DNA from: Candidatus Brocadiaceae bacterium
GTDB taxonomy: Bacteria; Planctomycetota; Brocadiia; Brocadiales; Scalinduaceae
NCBI GenBank assembly: GCA_919901575.1
Contig: CAKKPF010000031.1
Location: forward strand, 1 to 32,296
Direction: 5' to 3'
Length of the DNA: 32,296 nt
This document shows, piece by piece, positions 6,507 to 15,217 of the stretch (position 1 is its first letter; every line of letters begins with the position of its first letter). The translations under genes and the position numbers were made by a program. A model generated the notes under the pieces. It did not search any database. It saw nothing but the letters and a program-made list of their open reading frames with translations, and was not told the origin of the DNA.

Positions 6507-7709
6507 ATGGCCAAGGAGGTATTTGAGAGGACGAAGCCGCATGTGAATGTGGGGACGATAGGGCATGTTGATCACGGCAAGACGACGTTGACGTCGGTGA
6601 TAACGCATACATTATCGAAGATTGGTCTTGCGAAGGATAGGCCATTTGATAGTATAGACAATGCGCCTGAGGAGAGGGAGAGAGGAATCACGATAGCGAT
6701 AGCGCATGTTGAGTATGAGACAAAGAAGAGGCATTATGCCCATGTGGATTGTCCTGGTCATGCTGATTATGTAAAGAATATGATAACGGGTGCAGCGCAG
6801 ATGGATGCTGCGATACTGGTGGTAAGTGCGCCGGATGGTCCGATGCCGCAGACGCGTGAGCATATACTACTTGCTAGGCAGGTAGGAGTGCCGAGGATCG
6901 TGGTGTTCATGAACAAGATGGACCAGCTGGAAGATCCTGAGTTGGTGGAATTAGTGGAGTTAGAGATCAGGGAGTTGTTGAGCAAGTATGAGTTTCCCGG
7001 AGACGATATACCAGTGATCAAGGGTTCCGCGATAAAGGCTGCGGAGTGTGGTTGCGGTAAGAGGGAATGTGATAAATGTGGTTGCATACATGAATTGATG
7101 GATGCGCTGGATACTTATATACCAGATCCTGTGCGAGAGACGGACAAGCCGTTTTTGATGTCGCTGGAGGACGTGTTCAGTATAAAGGGTAGAGGTACGG
7201 TAGGTACTGGTCGAATGGATCGAGGGGTGTTGAAGGTAGGAGACGAGGTAGAGATAGTGGGTATGGTAAAGGAGATAAGGAAGACGGTGGTAACTGGGGT
7301 GGAGATGTTTAACAAGACGCTTGAGCAGGGTATGGCAGGGGATAATGTAGGGGTGTTGTTAAGGGGAATAGAAAAGGATGATTTGGAGCGAGGTCAGGTG
7401 TTGGCGAAGCCTGGCAGTATAACACCTCATACCAAGTTTGAGGCAGAGGCGTACATATTGACGAAGGAAGAGGGCGGCAGGCATACGCCGTTTTTTAATG
7501 GATACCGTCCGCAGTTTTATTTTCGGACTACGGATGTGACGGGAGTGGCGACGTTATTGGGTGGAGCAGAGATGGTGATGCCTGGAGACAATGCTAATTT
7601 GCAGATAGAGTTGATAACGCCGATAGCGATGGATGAGGGGCTGAGGTTTGCGATAAGAGAGGGCGGAAAGACGGTAGGAGCCGGTGTTGTTACTAAAATT
7701 ATTGAATAA
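6507..7709 (+). CDS. tuf: Elongation factor Tu, copy 1, with cysteine-cluster insert
   Basis: EF-Tu carries aminoacyl-tRNA to the ribosomal A site as a GTP complex. This 400-aa copy has all GTPase motifs: GHVDHGKTT (19-27), the switch I threonine in RGITI (59-63), DCPGHADY (81-88), NKMD (136-139) and GSA (173-175). Straight after the last motif comes a cysteine cluster, C-x-C-x4-C-x2-C-x-C (181, 183, 188, 191, 193), where E. coli has GDAEWE. Switch I reads [11 protein letters not shown] rather than GITINTSHVEY, and domain 2 has GTVGTGR rather than GTVVTGR. Domains 2 and 3 are otherwise complete. The Shine-Dalgarno is TTGAGGAG. The coding sequence appears identical to copy 2 at 22348-23550 from ATG to TAA. 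Codon use is strongly AAG-biased, unlike the neighbours. Confidence 0.98.
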   Translation: MAKEVFERTKPHVNVGTIGHVDHGKTTLTSVITHTLSKIGLAKDRPFDSIDNAPEERERGITIAIAHVEYETKKRHYAHVDCPGHADYVKNMITGAAQMDAAILVVSAPDGPMPQTREHILLARQVGVPRIVVFMNKMDQLEDPELVELVELEIRELLSKYEFPGDDIPVIKGSAIKAAECGCGKRECDKCGCIHELMDALDTYIPDPVRETDKPFLMSLEDVFSIKGRGTVGTGRMDRGVLKVGDEVEIVGMVKEIRKTVVTGVEMFNKTLEQGMAGDNVGVLLRGIEKDDLERGQVLAKPGSITPHTKFEAEAYILTKEEGGRHTPFFNGYRPQFYFRTTDVTGVATLLGGAEMVMPGDNANLQIELITPIAMDEGLRFAIREGGKTVGAGVVTKIIE

Positions 7710-7726
7710 GTGTAAAATTAAGCGTA

Positions 7727-7876
7727 ATGGCTAACTATATAACTTTAGCATGTACAGAATGTAGTAGTAGGAATTATAGAACAAGTAAGAAGGTAAAACA
7801 GACAGAGCGCCTGGAAACGAAGAAGTTCTGTAAGTTTTGTAGATTGCATACATTACATAAAGAGCAAAAAAAATAG
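7727..7876 (+). CDS. rpmG: 50S ribosomal protein L33, zinc-binding (C+) form
   Basis: This 49-aa frame is too short for the supplied ORF track. It starts [20 protein letters not shown] and contains CTEC and CKFC, the two CxxC knuckles of the zinc-binding type of L33. It lies 17 bp after the tuf1 stop and 6 bp before tRNA-Trp. The order tuf-rpmG-trpT-secE-nusG is the usual position of this gene in many bacteria. The ending [10 protein letters not shown] is typical of the family (H-x-x-x-x-E-x-K). L33 sits near the E-site region of the large subunit. The start is ATG with a weak ribosome-binding sequence, perhaps helped by coupling to tuf1. Confidence 0.93.
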   Translation: MANYITLACTECSSRNYRTSKKVKQTERLETKKFCKFCRLHTLHKEQKK

Positions 7877-7882
7877 AGAGAA

Positions 7883-7960
7883 AGGTCTGTAGCTCTAATT
7901 GGCTAGAGCACTGGATTCCAAATCCGGGTGTTGGGGGTTCGAATCCCTCCAGACCTGCCA
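7883..7960 (+). tRNA. tRNA-Trp (anticodon CCA), 3' CCA encoded
   Basis: Acceptor AGGTCTG pairs with CAGACCT, discriminator G at 7957, followed by an encoded CCA (7958-7960). The anticodon arm CTGGA-TTCCAAA-TCCGG gives CCA, reading TGG. It lies between rpmG and secE, so it must be cut out of a protein-coding transcript. It is the only one of the five tRNAs here with a genomically encoded CCA. Confidence 0.96.
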
Positions 7961-7986
7961 GAAAATTTTATTATAGAGTAGCAAAT

Positions 7987-8445
7987 ATGACTTTTCAAGT
8001 TTATAGGAAAGGAATGGGTGTACATGCGAGGAGTGCGGTAGCAGGTCTCTTTGGTCTTGCTGCAATATTTGCCGCATACTCTTTATATGGGGCGTTGATA
8101 AACCTTCCGGAATTCTATGCCGGTGCCAGGGTGCCTTTGCTGGATATACGTTTGACCTGGGGGGTTGTGGGTTCATGTGCCCTTTTTGTTTTGTGCGGCA
8201 TTTTTATATGTATATTTACAACTGGTTTTGAGATTGGGGTTAAGGGGCTAGATAATAAGTCCAAAAAAGCTGTTGAATTTTTCATAGAAACGCAGGCAGA
8301 GCTTCAAAAGGTTTCATGGCCGACAAGGAGCGAATTAATCGGATCAACAATTGTTGTTATCGTATGTTTGATAGTTTTGGGGGTGTATGTTTTTTGTGTT
8401 GACTGGGTAGTGTCGACTTTTATGAAAGCTATAGATATATTGTAA
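7987..8445 (+). CDS. secE: Preprotein translocase subunit SecE (three-helix form)
   Basis: SecE clamps the SecY channel in the inner membrane. The conserved core is at the C-terminus: an amphipathic helix with ELQKVSWPTRSE (about 105-116), then one membrane span (about 120-145, STIVVIVCLIVLGVYVFCVDWVV). In front are two extra predicted spans (about 18-40 and 57-82), giving 152 aa. Many bacteria have only the single C-terminal span; E. coli also has three, but this N-terminal part is not obviously similar to it. The start ATG (MTFQVYRKG) lies 26 bp after tRNA-Trp. The next gene, nusG, is 217 bp away, which is unusually far for secE-nusG. Confidence 0.92.
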   Translation: MTFQVYRKGMGVHARSAVAGLFGLAAIFAAYSLYGALINLPEFYAGARVPLLDIRLTWGVVGSCALFVLCGIFICIFTTGFEIGVKGLDNKSKKAVEFFIETQAELQKVSWPTRSELIGSTIVVIVCLIVLGVYVFCVDWVVSTFMKAIDIL

Positions 8446-8662
8446 TAAAGTTCTTAATGTCCAGGGTTGAGTGATAATAGCGTTGAACGCCTCAAGGTTT
8501 GAGTCCACGTCTATTCTACTAACACCACTAATTCAGAAATAACCGGGTGATACCCCGCCATTTTTCTACTAGGTAAGTTTCAACGAAAGAGTAACTGCCG
8601 GTAGCTAATATAAAAGATGTATCGTGTTTCTAGTTTTTAGACAAGGATTATTGTTTTGTGTT
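8446..8662 (+). promoter_or_regulatory. 217-bp leader between secE and nusG with alternative hairpins
   Basis: No coding frame is convincing here. TTGAG (8467-8471), CTCAA (8491-8495) and TTGAG (8499-8503) allow two mutually exclusive 5-bp stems; the first would enclose a GCGT-TGA-ACGC hairpin. Further down are a GGGT/ACCC hairpin (in CCGGGTGATACCCC) and a direct repeat TTCTACTA. No near-consensus promoter was found. It could be the leader of the nusG-rplKAJL-rpoBC transcription unit. Confidence 0.3.
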
Positions 8663-9211
8663 ATGGGGAAAAAGTGGTTTGTACTTCGTGTGCAAAGTAA
8701 CAAAGAGGATAAGGTCAAAAGTGATTTGGAGAAACGTATTAAGATCCAAGGAATTGAGAACCTTATCCCAAAGATTTTGGTGCTTAGTGAAAAGGTATCT
8801 GAAATCAAAGGCGGCAAGAAAAGAGTGGCCGAAAGGAAGATATATCCGGGTTATATAATGGCGGAAATAGAGGTTGATGAGAAGGGTGAGATTCCGGAAG
8901 AAGTGTGGTATATGATCCGTGAGGCGCCGGGAGCAGGTGACATTATTGGTGGAGACCGTAAGCCAATACCAATGAAAGATAGTGAGGTTGAGAAGCTATT
9001 AGAAAGAGTAGAGCGAGGGGAAGAAAAGCCGAAAGCAAAGATAGAATTTCGTAGGGGAGATAGGGTAAGGGTTAAAGAAGGACCTTTTGAGAACTTTGAT
9101 GGAGAAGTGGAAGAAGTCTTGCCAGCCAGCGGATGTTTAAAATTAATGCTTACGATTTTTGGTAGACCGACACCTGTAGAATTGGAATATTGGCAAGTTG
9201 AGGCAATATAA
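8663..9211 (+). CDS. nusG: Transcription termination/antitermination factor NusG
   Basis: NusG binds the RNA polymerase clamp, suppresses pausing, and links polymerase to Rho or to the ribosome through S10. The start MGKKWFVLRVQSNKED at 8663 is chosen over the ORF-track start at 8624, because W-[FY]-V-L near residue 5 begins the NGN domain and the extra 13 residues are unlike the family. The NGN domain covers about 3-115 and includes ERKIYPGYIMAEIEV. The KOW domain follows (GDRVRVKEGPFENFDGEVEEV, about 133-153) and ends IFGRPTPVELEYWQVEAI. At 182 aa it is of normal length. rplK begins 27 bp later. The preceding gap probably holds its leader. Confidence 0.95.
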   Translation: MGKKWFVLRVQSNKEDKVKSDLEKRIKIQGIENLIPKILVLSEKVSEIKGGKKRVAERKIYPGYIMAEIEVDEKGEIPEEVWYMIREAPGAGDIIGGDRKPIPMKDSEVEKLLERVERGEEKPKAKIEFRRGDRVRVKEGPFENFDGEVEEVLPASGCLKLMLTIFGRPTPVELEYWQVEAI

Positions 9212-9238
9212 TATACATCATTTAGCGTAGGAAGTTTA

Positions 9239-9664
9239 ATGGCAAAAGAAGCTGTTACTAAAATAAAATTGCAAATTCCTGGAGGGAAAGCTACTCCAGC
9301 ACCTCCCGTAGGCCCTGCTTTAGGACAACATGGGGTGAATATAGGTCAATTTGTTACTCAATTCAACGAGAGGACTAAAGATGCCCAGGGAACGATAACA
9401 CCTGTAGAAATCTCAGTTTATAAGGATAAGTCATTTACTTTTATTATAAAGTCGCCCCCAGCTGCCGTATTGCTTAAGAAAGCTGCAGGAATAGCAAAGG
9501 GGTCTTCAGTGCCGAACAGGGACAAGATAGGCAAAGTAACAAGGTCGCAGATTGAAGAGATCGCAAAAGTAAAGCTGCCGGACCTTAATGTAAAGAATCT
9601 TGATATGGCCGGGAAGATTATCGAAGGCACTGCGCGGTCTATGGGTGTAACAGTAGAGGGCTAG
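9239..9664 (+). CDS. rplK: 50S ribosomal protein L11
   Basis: L11 forms the GTPase-associated centre with 23S rRNA helices 43/44 and is the binding region for thiopeptide antibiotics. The 141-aa protein has the N-terminal proline-rich motif [21 protein letters not shown] (about 16-36) and the C-terminal RNA-binding domain with [19 protein letters not shown]. Length matches the E. coli protein (142 aa). It is the first ribosomal protein gene after nusG and is followed 33 bp later by rplA, the classical L11 operon order. Confidence 0.98.
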   Translation: MAKEAVTKIKLQIPGGKATPAPPVGPALGQHGVNIGQFVTQFNERTKDAQGTITPVEISVYKDKSFTFIIKSPPAAVLLKKAAGIAKGSSVPNRDKIGKVTRSQIEEIAKVKLPDLNVKNLDMAGKIIEGTARSMGVTVEG

Positions 9665-9697
9665 AAATCTTTTGTATATGCGTAAAGGAAACTAATA

Positions 9698-10384
9698 ATG
9701 AAGTTTAGAAGTAAACGTTACGCCGAATCAAATAAAACGGTCGAGAAATCGAAGGAATATGAACTGAAAGAAGCGGTTTCAGTTTTAAAAACCTTTAAAA
9801 AAACTAAGTTCGACGAAACTGTTGACATGGTTATGAAATTGAGCGTTGATCCCAAGCATTCAGATCAGATAGTCCGTGGAACATTCTCTCTGCCGAAAGG
9901 GATTGGAAAAGAGGTCAGGGTAGTAGTCTTTGCCAGCGGAGATAAAATAAAGTTGGCACAGGAGGCTGGCGCCGTAGAGGCTGGCGGTGATGATTTGCTG
10001 AAAAAAGTCGAGGGAGGCTGGTTAGATTTTGATGTGGCGATTTCAACACCAGACATGATGGGTAAGGTGGGTAAATTAGGCAGGGTTTTGGGTCCACAGG
10101 GTAAGATGCCATCTCCAAAATCAGGTACGGTAACGAATGACATTCAAAATGCGGTTAAGGAATTTAAGGAAGGTAAGATAGAATATAGAACTGATTCTGG
10201 TGGTAATGTTCATGTGCCTGTAGGGAAAACATCCTTTTCTGATGAAGATCTGGTAGAGAATATTAAATCATTTATAAAGCATATTATTAGAAATAAGCCA
10301 CCCGCAGCAAAAGGAACCTTTGTTCAAAAAATATTTATTTCATCTTCTATGAGTCCCAGTGTAAGAGTTGCGCTGGCTGCATAG
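9698..10384 (+). CDS. rplA: 50S ribosomal protein L1
   Basis: L1 builds the mobile L1 stalk that handles deacylated tRNA at the E site, and in many bacteria it represses its own mRNA. The 228-aa sequence contains the family signature VGKLGRVLGPQGKMPSPKSGTV (about 125-146) and the inner-domain segments FDETVDMVMKLSVDPKHSDQIVRG and GTFVQKIFISSSMSPSVRV. Length is normal (about 230). It sits between rplK and rplJ with short gaps. No obvious L1-type rRNA-mimic site could be identified by eye in the 33-bp gap upstream. Confidence 0.98.
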   Translation: MKFRSKRYAESNKTVEKSKEYELKEAVSVLKTFKKTKFDETVDMVMKLSVDPKHSDQIVRGTFSLPKGIGKEVRVVVFASGDKIKLAQEAGAVEAGGDDLLKKVEGGWLDFDVAISTPDMMGKVGKLGRVLGPQGKMPSPKSGTVTNDIQNAVKEFKEGKIEYRTDSGGNVHVPVGKTSFSDEDLVENIKSFIKHIIRNKPPAAKGTFVQKIFISSSMSPSVRVALAA

Positions 10385-10413
10385 TTAAAATATTTTAGTA
10401 AATTCTAAGAAAA

Positions 10414-10935
10414 ATGTCTAAAGCGTTAAAGAAATTAATTGTAGACGAACTTATAGCTGACTATAAGGATAAAAAAAATCTTATTATAGCAAATTTTAAG
10501 GGAATAAACGCTCACCAGTCTAATGTGTTGAGAAGCGATCTGAGCGAGAAAGATATTAAGGTAAAGGTGGTAAAAAATTCTCTTGCCTCCATAGCATTTA
10601 AGGAAATAGGGATTTCAGGGCTTGGGCAAATGCTTGATGCCCAGTCGGTTATTGCATCAAGCGACGATGATCCTGTAATGTTAGCCAAAACGCTAAAGAA
10701 ATGTTCTAAAGAGATATCAGAATTTAAAATTATAGGTGGATGGGTTGATGGAGAGTTGATGTCGTTTGACAATATTAGCATCCTGGCATCAATTCCTTCC
10801 AGAGAAGTGGTTTTGACACAAATATTATTTGCGATACAAGCACCTTTAGTTCAGATAGCAAATGTATTCAACGCCACGGCAAGCAGCCTTTGTCGAGTTT
10901 TGCATGCGATAAAAGAGAAAAAGAGTGATGTTTAA
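10414..10935 (+). CDS. rplJ: 50S ribosomal protein L10
   Basis: L10 anchors the L7/L12 dimers to the ribosome to form the stalk that recruits translational GTPases. The 173-aa protein starts with LKKLIVDELIADYKDKKNLIIANFKGI and carries the rRNA-binding region KVVKNSLASIAFKEIG; the C-terminal helix (about 140-170) is the L7/L12 docking site. The gap to rplA is only 29 bp, so the long L10 leader used for autoregulation in E. coli is not present in this gap. rplL follows after 35 bp. Confidence 0.97.
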   Translation: MSKALKKLIVDELIADYKDKKNLIIANFKGINAHQSNVLRSDLSEKDIKVKVVKNSLASIAFKEIGISGLGQMLDAQSVIASSDDDPVMLAKTLKKCSKEISEFKIIGGWVDGELMSFDNISILASIPSREVVLTQILFAIQAPLVQIANVFNATASSLCRVLHAIKEKKSDV

Positions 10936-10970
10936 TATAAAGAAAGTTTGAAATGTAAAAGGAGGAAATT

Positions 10971-11390
10971 ATGGGAACAGATACAGAATTGAAGAAAACT
11001 GAACGTACTGAAAAAATTGCTCAGGTACTGGAACTGATTGAAGGGATGAGCTTGCTTGAGGCTTCTCAGTTGGTAGCGGCATTTGAGGAAAAATTTGGTG
11101 TCTCTGCTTCAGCAGCAATGGCAGTTCCGATGGGCGGTATGGCGACTGCCGGTGGAAAAGAGGCGGCTAAAGAAGAGAAATCTACTTTTGATGTTATTCT
11201 GAAGGAAGTTGGCGCAAACAAGATTCAGGTTATTAAGGCTGTTCGTGCAGAAACTTCTCTTGGTTTAAAAGAGGCAAAAGCATTGGTAGATAGCGCGCCA
11301 AAACCTGTTAAAGAAGGTGTTGCAAAGGATGAAGCAGAGAAGGCTAAAAAAGCATTAGAGGATGCTGGTGCAGTAGTTGAACTTGTGTGA
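10971..11390 (+). CDS. rplL: 50S ribosomal protein L7/L12
   Basis: L7/L12 is the multi-copy stalk protein that recruits EF-Tu, EF-G and other GTPases. At 139 aa it is somewhat longer than the common 120-130, because of an N-terminal extension ([15 protein letters not shown]) before the dimerisation domain ([28 protein letters not shown]). An alanine/glycine-rich hinge follows (about 55-70). The C-terminal domain has the factor-binding signature [24 protein letters not shown] (about 84-107). The AAGGAGGAAATT ribosome-binding site is the strongest in this operon, consistent with the higher stoichiometry of this protein. Confidence 0.98.
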   Translation: MGTDTELKKTERTEKIAQVLELIEGMSLLEASQLVAAFEEKFGVSASAAMAVPMGGMATAGGKEAAKEEKSTFDVILKEVGANKIQVIKAVRAETSLGLKEAKALVDSAPKPVKEGVAKDEAEKAKKALEDAGAVVELV

Positions 11391-11439
11391 GGTAAATTAA
11401 GAAGACCTTTTTTGAACGCTACATAAAAGAAATATAAGA

Positions 11440-14400
11440 ATGAAAAAGATGGACGTAAGAAATTATGGTAAAGTCGCCGATGTAATTGAGATGCCTGACC
11501 TGATTAGGACGCAGACTAAGGCTTATGCTGCTTTCCTGCAGGAAGAGGTGCTTCCAAATAAGCGCAAAAATATAGGTTTGGAAGCCATTCTGCAAGAGAC
11601 TTTTCCAATAAAAAACTACAACGAAACGGTAAACTTAGAGTATATAAAATACGAAATAGGAAAACCACGTTATGGCCCGGATGAATGTAGAAAATTGAAG
11701 TTGATATATGGCAAACCTCTCAGAGTCTGGTTAAGATTAAACAAGGAAGAGCCTGTAGAGGAGGCGGTGTATTTGGGAGAAATCCCTGTTATGATTGGCG
11801 GCGGCGAATTCATAATTAACGGAACTGAGAGGGTCATAGTAACTCAACTTCATCGCTCACCAGGAGTGGATTTTGTTGAAGAACTGCATTCAGAGAAGAG
11901 AATGCATTCTTGCAGGATTATCCCGGAACGCGGCAGTTGGATTGAGGTTGAAGTTGGGAAAAAAGATATTTTAACTACCAAGGTTGATCAAAGTGGTAAA
12001 TTTCCTGCGACGTGTTTCCTGAGAGCAATGTCAGAGAAATATTCAAAAGACGAAGACATTATCAGGCTTTTTTACGAAACTGAAACAGTTAGTATTAAAG
12101 ATTCTGCTTCGATAAATAAACTTAAAGATAAGTATTTAGTTGGTCGGTTAATTAACCCTCAGACCGGTGAAATTATATTAGAAGCTGGACGGCAAATAAC
12201 CGAGGATATGGTTAATGTTATATCAAACTCAAATCTTAAAAAGATTGAAGTTATTAAGAGTATGGATGATCCTCTGATACTTAATACTCTGGAAACTGAT
12301 TATACAGAATCGCATGAAGATGCATTATTAAAGGTTTATACAAGATTTAGGCCAGGTAACCCTCAGCAGTTGGATAAGGCAAAACAACTGTTTCATGATA
12401 AATTCTTTGATGCAAAAAGATATAAATTAGGTCTTGTGGGACGATTTAGGTTAAATAGGAAATTAGGGCAGGAAGTATCTGAAAGTGAAATGACTTTGAA
12501 ACCGGAAGATTATATAAATTCTATCAAGTATATCGTAACACTTAGAAGAGACGAGGGACGTATTGACGACATAGATCATCTCGGCAATAGGCGCCTCCGA
12601 ACTATTGATGAGCTATTTGGAGAAGAATTGCGTAAAGGATTCCTTAAGCTTAGAAGAACAGTCCAGGAAAGGATGAATACTAAAGATCTTGAGCAGTTGA
12701 CGCCAAGAATTCTCATAAACTCTAGAACAATCTTTTCAGCAATAGAATATTTCTTTAGTCGTGGTGAACTTTCTCAGGTATTAGATCAGACTAATCCATT
12801 AGCACAGCTTACACATGAACGAAGATTAAGTGCTTTAGGGCCAGGTGGTCTTAATAGGAAAAGAGCCGGTTTTGAGGTGAGAGATGTTCACATCTCTCAC
12901 TATGGGCGAATATGTCCGATTGAGACTCCGGAGGGTACAAATATTGGTTTGATTGCATCATTAAGTATATATGCTGCAACGGATGAGTATGGTTTTCTAA
13001 TTTCTCCTTACCTGAAGGTCAAAAACGGCAAATTGACAGATGAGATTGTTTACCTTCGCGCCGATGAGGAAGAAGGTAAAACACTTGTACCTGCTGATAC
13101 GCGGACGTATTTTGGAGATAAAGGTTTAAACAATGAGGTCCTTGCACGTTTTAGTGGAGATTTCAAGCTTGTAAATGTAAAGGATGTTGATTACATGGAC
13201 GTGTCGCCAAAACAGTTGGTAGGAGTATCTACAAGCCTGATCCCATTTCTTGAACACAGTGATGCGAACAGGGCATTAATGGGGTCAAACATGCAAAGGC
13301 AAGCCGTGCCGTTATTAATAACCGAGCCACCACTTGTTGCTACAGGTATGGAAAGAATGGTTGCGCAAAATTCCAGTATGGTTGTTCGCTCTGAAAATGC
13401 CGGCACAGTTACTAAAGTAGATGGTGAACAAATAGTTATTAACGATAGTGATATATACAATCTAAGGAAATATGTTGGCTTAAACGAAGGAACCTGTTTA
13501 AACCAGAAACCTATAGTGATAGAGGGGCAAAAGGTAAGAAAGAATGAAATTATTGCTGATGGCGCTGCTACTTGTAATGGTGAATTGAGTTTGGGCAGAA
13601 ATGTATTGGTGGCCTTTATGACATGGGATGGTTACAATTTTGAGGACGCTATTGTGATAAGTGAAAGTTTGCTCAAGAATGACAGTTATACGTCAATTCA
13701 TAGAGATGAGTTTGAGGTGGAGATCAGGGAGACAACACTTGGGAGAGAGGAGTTTACCAGGGATATACCAAATGTTTCCGAGAAAGCCCTCAGTAATTTA
13801 GACGAAAACGGTATAATTCGTATTGGAACGAAGGTTAAACCGTCAGATATTCTTGTGGGAAAAATTGCTCCAAAGAGTAGAAGTGAGCTGTCTCCGGAAG
13901 AAAAACTTTTACATGCAATTTTTGGCAGAGCCGGAGAGGACGTTAAGAATGTTTCTTTGGAAGTACCATCAGGCGTAGAAGGGATTGTCATAAATACACA
14001 GCTTTTCTCCCGAAGGGCCAATCTGTCAGACGAAAAAAGACAAAAAGTTACGAATGAAATAAAAGGTGAGGAAGATAAATTCGATAAAGCAATATCAAAA
14101 GAATTTGTGAAAATGATAAAAGAGCTGGAACAGGTTTTTGACGGTGCTCTTGTAAATTTGGAGACAGACCAGCCTTTGAAAGTATCATACGGGACAGACG
14201 TCAATCGTATTCTTGATTTGCAGGAGCAATTTGATATTGGGAACTTCGATTCTGGTAGTAATAAGAGGAAAAGTGAAAAAGCATCGAAAGTTTGTGATGA
14301 ATATAATGAAAAAATTGAATCTTTGAAAGAAGAGAAGAATACAAAAATAAGTCAACTAAAAAGGGGTGATGAATTACCAAGTGGCGTATTAGAAGTGGCA

Positions 14401-15123
14401 AAGGTCTCTATTGCAACGAAAAGGAGGCTGTCTGTTGGAGATAAAATGGCAGGCAGGCATGGTAACAAGGGAGTCATAGCCAGGATCCTGCCAGTGGAAG
14501 ATATGCCATGTTTGGAAGATGGAACACCCGTTGAGATGGTTTTGAATCCGCTGGGAGTTCCTTCCAGGATGAATGTGGGTCAAATCCTGGAAACACATCT
14601 GGGCTGGGCTGCAAAAAAATTGAACTTCCAGGCTGTTACACCTATTTTTGATGGGGCGAAAGAATCTGAAATAAGAGATACCTTGAAGGAGGCAGGACTT
14701 CCAGAGGACGGTAAGACTACGTTGTATGATGGTTATACAGGCGAACCATTTAACCAAAAGGTGGCAGTTGGGTATATGTATATGATGAAGCTGCATCACT
14801 TAGTTGATGAAAAGGTACACGCCAGAGCCACAGGGCCGTATTCCTTAATAACGCAACAACCTCTTGGAGGAAAGGCAAGGTTCGGTGGGCAAAGGTTTGG
14901 AGAAATGGAAGTATGGGCATTGGAAGCTTATGGGGCGGCTTATAATTTACAAGAACTTCTCACAGTGAAAAGTGATGATGTAGAGGGTCGTACCAGAATT
15001 TATGAATCTATGGTTAAGGGTAAGAATACGCTGGAGGCTGGAACACCTGCATCATTCGAAGTACTGACTAAAGAGCTTGAGGGGCTTGGGCTTTCCTTGA
15101 CACTTGAGAAAGAAGTGTTTTAA
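11440..15123 (+). CDS. rpoB: DNA-directed RNA polymerase subunit beta
   Basis: RpoB is the second-largest core subunit of RNA polymerase, 1227 aa here. The rifampicin region reads [26 protein letters not shown], so the usual resistance positions (E. coli 513, 516, 526, 531) are the sensitive residues Q446, D449, H459 and S464. The region after it ([27 protein letters not shown]), the lysine-rich active-site block ([18 protein letters not shown]) and the C-terminal [27 protein letters not shown] clamp-anchor are all intact. Its length is closer to the Bacillus enzyme than to the E. coli one, so the large E. coli lineage-specific inserts are absent. A charged, probably coiled region (about 870-970) precedes the active-site block. 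The gap from rplL is 49 bp and the gap to rpoC is 94 bp. Confidence 0.99.
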   Translation: MKKMDVRNYGKVADVIEMPDLIRTQTKAYAAFLQEEVLPNKRKNIGLEAILQETFPIKNYNETVNLEYIKYEIGKPRYGPDECRKLKLIYGKPLRVWLRLNKEEPVEEAVYLGEIPVMIGGGEFIINGTERVIVTQLHRSPGVDFVEELHSEKRMHSCRIIPERGSWIEVEVGKKDILTTKVDQSGKFPATCFLRAMSEKYSKDEDIIRLFYETETVSIKDSASINKLKDKYLVGRLINPQTGEIILEAGRQITEDMVNVISNSNLKKIEVIKSMDDPLILNTLETDYTESHEDALLKVYTRFRPGNPQQLDKAKQLFHDKFFDAKRYKLGLVGRFRLNRKLGQEVSESEMTLKPEDYINSIKYIVTLRRDEGRIDDIDHLGNRRLRTIDELFGEELRKGFLKLRRTVQERMNTKDLEQLTPRILINSRTIFSAIEYFFSRGELSQVLDQTNPLAQLTHERRLSALGPGGLNRKRAGFEVRDVHISHYGRICPIETPEGTNIGLIASLSIYAATDEYGFLISPYLKVKNGKLTDEIVYLRADEEEGKTLVPADTRTYFGDKGLNNEVLARFSGDFKLVNVKDVDYMDVSPKQLVGVSTSLIPFLEHSDANRALMGSNMQRQAVPLLITEPPLVATGMERMVAQNSSMVVRSENAGTVTKVDGEQIVINDSDIYNLRKYVGLNEGTCLNQKPIVIEGQKVRKNEIIADGAATCNGELSLGRNVLVAFMTWDGYNFEDAIVISESLLKNDSYTSIHRDEFEVEIRETTLGREEFTRDIPNVSEKALSNLDENGIIRIGTKVKPSDILVGKIAPKSRSELSPEEKLLHAIFGRAGEDVKNVSLEVPSGVEGIVINTQLFSRRANLSDEKRQKVTNEIKGEEDKFDKAISKEFVKMIKELEQVFDGALVNLETDQPLKVSYGTDVNRILDLQEQFDIGNFDSGSNKRKSEKASKVCDEYNEKIESLKEEKNTKISQLKRGDELPSGVLEVAKVSIATKRRLSVGDKMAGRHGNKGVIARILPVEDMPCLEDGTPVEMVLNPLGVPSRMNVGQILETHLGWAAKKLNFQAVTPIFDGAKESEIRDTLKEAGLPEDGKTTLYDGYTGEPFNQKVAVGYMYMMKLHHLVDEKVHARATGPYSLITQQPLGGKARFGGQRFGEMEVWALEAYGAAYNLQELLTVKSDDVEGRTRIYESMVKGKNTLEAGTPASFEVLTKELEGLGLSLTLEKEVF

Positions 15124-15217
15124 ACACTTTCAATCGTTGTAAGCTTTACTCTAAAAGTGAATAAGTTAAAGTAATTAAAATTTATCTCTTTTTTTAACAA
15201 TAAATGGAGATTAGCTA

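Noticed and set aside
7895-8176. Minus-strand ORF of 93 aa containing QVWRDSNPQHPDLESSALAN
   Set aside because: This is the familiar false translation of a tRNA (here tRNA-Trp) on the opposite strand, extended through the secE region. It is not a gene.
8624-8662. N-terminal 13-residue extension of NusG in the ORF track
   Set aside because: NusG proteins begin just before the W-[FY]-V motif. The extension is unlike the family, and MGKKWF is a natural start.
13698-14204. 168-aa minus-strand ORF inside rpoB
   Set aside because: It lies fully within a convincingly conserved plus-strand gene, is serine/phenylalanine-rich like other antisense shadows, and has no recognisable domain.
15137-15165. 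Possible promoter TTGTAA-17-AATAAG in the rpoB-rpoC gap
   Set aside because: Both boxes match only 4 of 6, in very AT-rich DNA. Such matches are expected by chance, and rpoBC are normally co-transcribed. Transcription start mapping would decide.
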